Shown: piece by piece, positions 62,137 to 64,000 of the stretch
Layout of the letters: each line of letters opens with the position of its first letter
Position numbering within the stretch: position 1 is the stretch's first letter
NCBI RefSeq assembly: GCF_011762185.1
Contig: NZ_JAASQJ010000006.1
Span: 1 to 64,000, forward strand
Reading direction: 5' to 3'
From: Dyadobacter arcticus
GTDB lineage: Bacteria > Bacteroidota > Bacteroidia > Cytophagales > Spirosomataceae
DNA: 64,000 nt
Notes under the pieces: model-generated
What the model saw: the letters and a program-made list of their open reading frames with translations, nothing else
Told to the model about the DNA's origin: nothing
Database searches by the model: none
Program-made: the position numbers and the translations under genes

Positions 62137-63627
62137 TCAATATCCTGGATTCTGAACAAGGTTTGCGTTAGAAACCAATGCGGCAGACGGAATCGGGTAA
62201 AGCACTGTGTAAGGTTCTTTTACGGAAGCACCTACGCCAGTCGTAAATTTACCAAAGCGGATTTCGGCGGTTCTTTTTCCACCTTCCCAGTACAATTCCC
62301 TTCCTATTTCAGCAAACAAAGTTTCGTCTGTCAACGATGCCAGTGCAGTTGCTCCACGTGCCGTCCTTAACGCGTTAACATGCGTTACTGCGCCTGCTGC
62401 ATTGCCGCTTCTAAGCAACGCTTCCGTCTTTATAAGATAGGCCTCAGCATAACGCATTAAAATATATTTCCCGGAATTGGCTGGGTGATATTTAATAACC
62501 CGGATACCCTTATCTGTCGCCGCACCTGCCAAAGGCACGTCCCTTGTAAATTGCAATGGTCTCTGAGTTCTTGTATCTACAATCTGAGCGCCTTTATCAT
62601 CAAACTGCTGGCCGATAAGAAAACCTGTGCCGATACCTGAATAAGCTTTACCGTCTTTTTTAGCGGGAGCTCCGATACGGGTATCTTTTGGTTCAAACGT
62701 GTCATAAAAATCCGCCAGAGTAGAAAAACCATTCCATCCGGAAGGGTTCTGGTTGTAGTGAAGTGTCATAAACCAGCGGTTTTGAGCAGTTCCTTCCAAA
62801 ACGACGAAGATAGGTTCTGTCTTAGCAGAGGCGGAGAATGCGGTGAAATAATCTTTTTCAAGAGAATAACCATCTGCAGTGATCGCGTCAACATAGGCAA
62901 CTACTTTATCCATATCTGCTTTGTCGAAAGTATAAGGACCTTCTGGTGCAGCGCTTTTGTAAACAGCTTTGTTGAGATAAAGTTTAGCCAGTAAAAAATT
63001 AGCAGCTGCTTTGGTGGCAGTTCCGTTGGTCACAGATGGGCCCGATTTTGGGAGGCCCGGAAGTGCTTCTTCCAGATCTTTTACTATAAAATCAAATGCT
63101 TCGGCTCTGGTCAAAACCTTTGGCAATTCATCCGCTCCCTGGGTTACTTCCCTGAAAGGAACAACGCCCCAATAATCCATTACCCAAAACATGTTGTAAG
63201 CACGCAGGAATTGCGCTTCTGCTTTCTGTACTGCCGTCGGGTTCGATGCGATAATCTCGGTTGACCTGTACGCTCTCTGGTTCAACGCATTCCAAGCGCT
63301 CAGAATGTATGAGTGAGAAGCATCCCAAGTATGTGCGTCCAATGTACGCCAAACCCCGTTATCTCCCCAGTCAACACCGCGAGTTGGCGGGATCATTTCA
63401 GCAGTGGTATGCTCGCCAAGAGCATAAATACCAGCCTGATCGGAATAAGTAGACAAATCCTTATATGCAGAGGCCAAAGCCTCAGTCACAATCACAGGGG
63501 CAAAACCACCATCAGCGTCTTTGTTGACGACCGAATCCTTTTCTTCATTGACAAGGTCAGTACAAGCAGACAAAACCGCTATACTCATCCCTGCTACCAA
63601 AACTTTATAAATTTTACCAGTTTTCAT
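62137..63627 (-). CDS. SusD/RagB family surface lipoprotein
   Basis: This 496-residue protein has a lipobox with Cys22 (LSAC) and the SusD layout: an N-terminal helical TPR region with AEAQFLRAYNMFWVMDYWGVVPF at about 150-175 (typical of SusD) and ILMRYAEAYLIKTEALLRSGN in the C-terminal half, and a final Y.PIPSAAL...N.VQNPGY. It sits on the outer surface, covers the SusC barrel and binds the ligand. It lies 21 bases after the SusC stop. Confidence 0.93.
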   Translation of the reverse strand: MKTGKIYKVLVAGMSIAVLSACTDLVNEEKDSVVNKDADGGFAPVIVTEALASAYKDLSTYSDQAGIYALGEHTTAEMIPPTRGVDWGDNGVWRTLDAHTWDASHSYILSAWNALNQRAYRSTEIIASNPTAVQKAEAQFLRAYNMFWVMDYWGVVPFREVTQGADELPKVLTRAEAFDFIVKDLEEALPGLPKSGPSVTNGTATKAAANFLLAKLYLNKAVYKSAAPEGPYTFDKADMDKVVAYVDAITADGYSLEKDYFTAFSASAKTEPIFVVLEGTAQNRWFMTLHYNQNPSGWNGFSTLADFYDTFEPKDTRIGAPAKKDGKAYSGIGTGFLIGQQFDDKGAQIVDTRTQRPLQFTRDVPLAGAATDKGIRVIKYHPANSGKYILMRYAEAYLIKTEALLRSGNAAGAVTHVNALRTARGATALASLTDETLFAEIGRELYWEGGKRTAEIRFGKFTTGVGASVKEPYTVLYPIPSAALVSNANLVQNPGY

Positions 63628-63648
63628 TTGTGTGAATTTTAAAATGAT

Positions 63649-64000
63649 TTAGAATGAGACATTTACGCCAACAGTCCATGTTCTTGCCCTTGGATATGCT
63701 GTATAGTCAATACCAAACGAAGGAATGTCATTCAATGATTTGTTAGTACTTACCTCAGGATCTTGTCCGCTGTACTTTGTGATTGTAAATAGATTTTGTC
63801 CGGAAACAAATACACGTGCGTTGGTCAGGACTTTGTTACTCTTCATTGGAACACGATATCCCAGTGAGAAGTTTTGCATCCTGATGAAATCACCTTTTTC
63901 CAAAAAGCGGGTAGAAACGTCAGGCGCGTTCAATGCTCCTTCTCCGTTGCCGATCACATCCTTGGTTACGTTACGTCCATTAGAAAACGAACCTTGTGTG
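63649..64000 (-). CDS. SusC/RagA TonB-linked receptor, C-terminal part (cut by the window end)
   Basis: The frame is open from the stop at 63649 to the right end of the window, so only the C-terminal ~117 residues are seen. The segment carries RFLEKGDFIRMQNFSLGYR, ARVFVSGQNLFTITKYSGQDPEVS and a final ARTWTVGVNVSF strand, the classic end of SusC proteins. A GTG at 63957 is not a true start, as coding potential continues upstream (TKDVIGNGEG context). It forms the transporter of the SusCD pair at this locus. Confidence 0.92.
   Translation of the reverse strand, partial: TQGSFSNGRNVTKDVIGNGEGALNAPDVSTRFLEKGDFIRMQNFSLGYRVPMKSNKVLTNARVFVSGQNLFTITKYSGQDPEVSTNKSLNDIPSFGIDYTAYPRARTWTVGVNVSF

Noticed and set aside
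1-64000. CRISPR array, rRNA, insertion sequence or transposase gene
   Set aside because: I looked for regularly spaced repeats, transposase motifs and rRNA signatures and saw none.

Overview
The window looks like chromosomal DNA of a Bacteroidota bacterium of the order Cytophagales, most like Dyadobacter/Spirosoma relatives. The evidence is six TonB-dependent receptors (one a cut-off SusC), a SusC/SusD pair, a DUF4249 lipoprotein, a T9SS sorting domain, paired ASPIC/UnbV lipoproteins, a moaC-moaB fusion, TAnnTTTG-type -7 promoter boxes and few Shine-Dalgarno sites. This placement is inference from gene content; no rRNA or other phylogenetic marker is present.

Layout. 1-135: the 3' half of a CAU-anticodon tRNA followed by its terminator, with no 5' half, which looks like the junction of an element integrated to the left of the window. 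313-3417: a small unknown gene, a CE15-type glucuronoyl esterase, a flavin-binding stress protein, and an ImmA/IrrE metallopeptidase overlapping a two-TM protein. 3429-12970 (all minus): an uptake cluster of a membrane-anchored unknown, two tandem AhpD-like proteins, a TonB receptor, an MFS transporter, a DUF3179 membrane protein and a FecA-like receptor. 13093-20740: cupin, SDR, a YgiB/YgiC-like pair, an exported class V aminotransferase-like protein, an M23-like peptidase, an aldo/keto reductase and DoxX. 20938-27532: a TonB receptor with a CxxC plug, an E-set protein, a sugar-isomerase-like protein and a soluble-dehydrogenase/HEAT protein. 27650-28874: a small-gene island (an unknown two-gene unit plus a ParE-type toxin-antitoxin pair) lying between two paralogous dehydrogenase-like genes, only one of which keeps a cytochrome c domain.

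32150-35942: a secreted unknown, an esterase, a Xre/MbcA-RES toxin-antitoxin pair with a perfect palindromic operator, and a GT87-like membrane protein. 36510-40428 (minus): a molybdenum-cofactor operon moeA-moaD-moaE-moaCB-moaA. 40896-47368: lytic transglycosylase, cyclophilin, sodium/sugar symporter, purH overlapping a membrane gluzincin, and an atypical SDR. 47441-54779 (plus): a beta-barrel protein, then a GH31-DUF4249-TonB receptor operon. 54780-64000 (minus): SusC (cut by the window end), SusD, a small lipoprotein and two tandem 1.1-kb-residue-class FG-GAP/ASPIC-UnbV lipoproteins.

Together the genes describe a glycan-scavenging, outer-membrane-rich bacterium. The least explained parts are the twin-AhpD/TonB/MFS/DUF3179 cluster, the SusCD plus twin CRTAC1-like operon, the ImmA plus membrane protein pair, and the palindrome-controlled two-gene unit at 27.6-28.3 kb.
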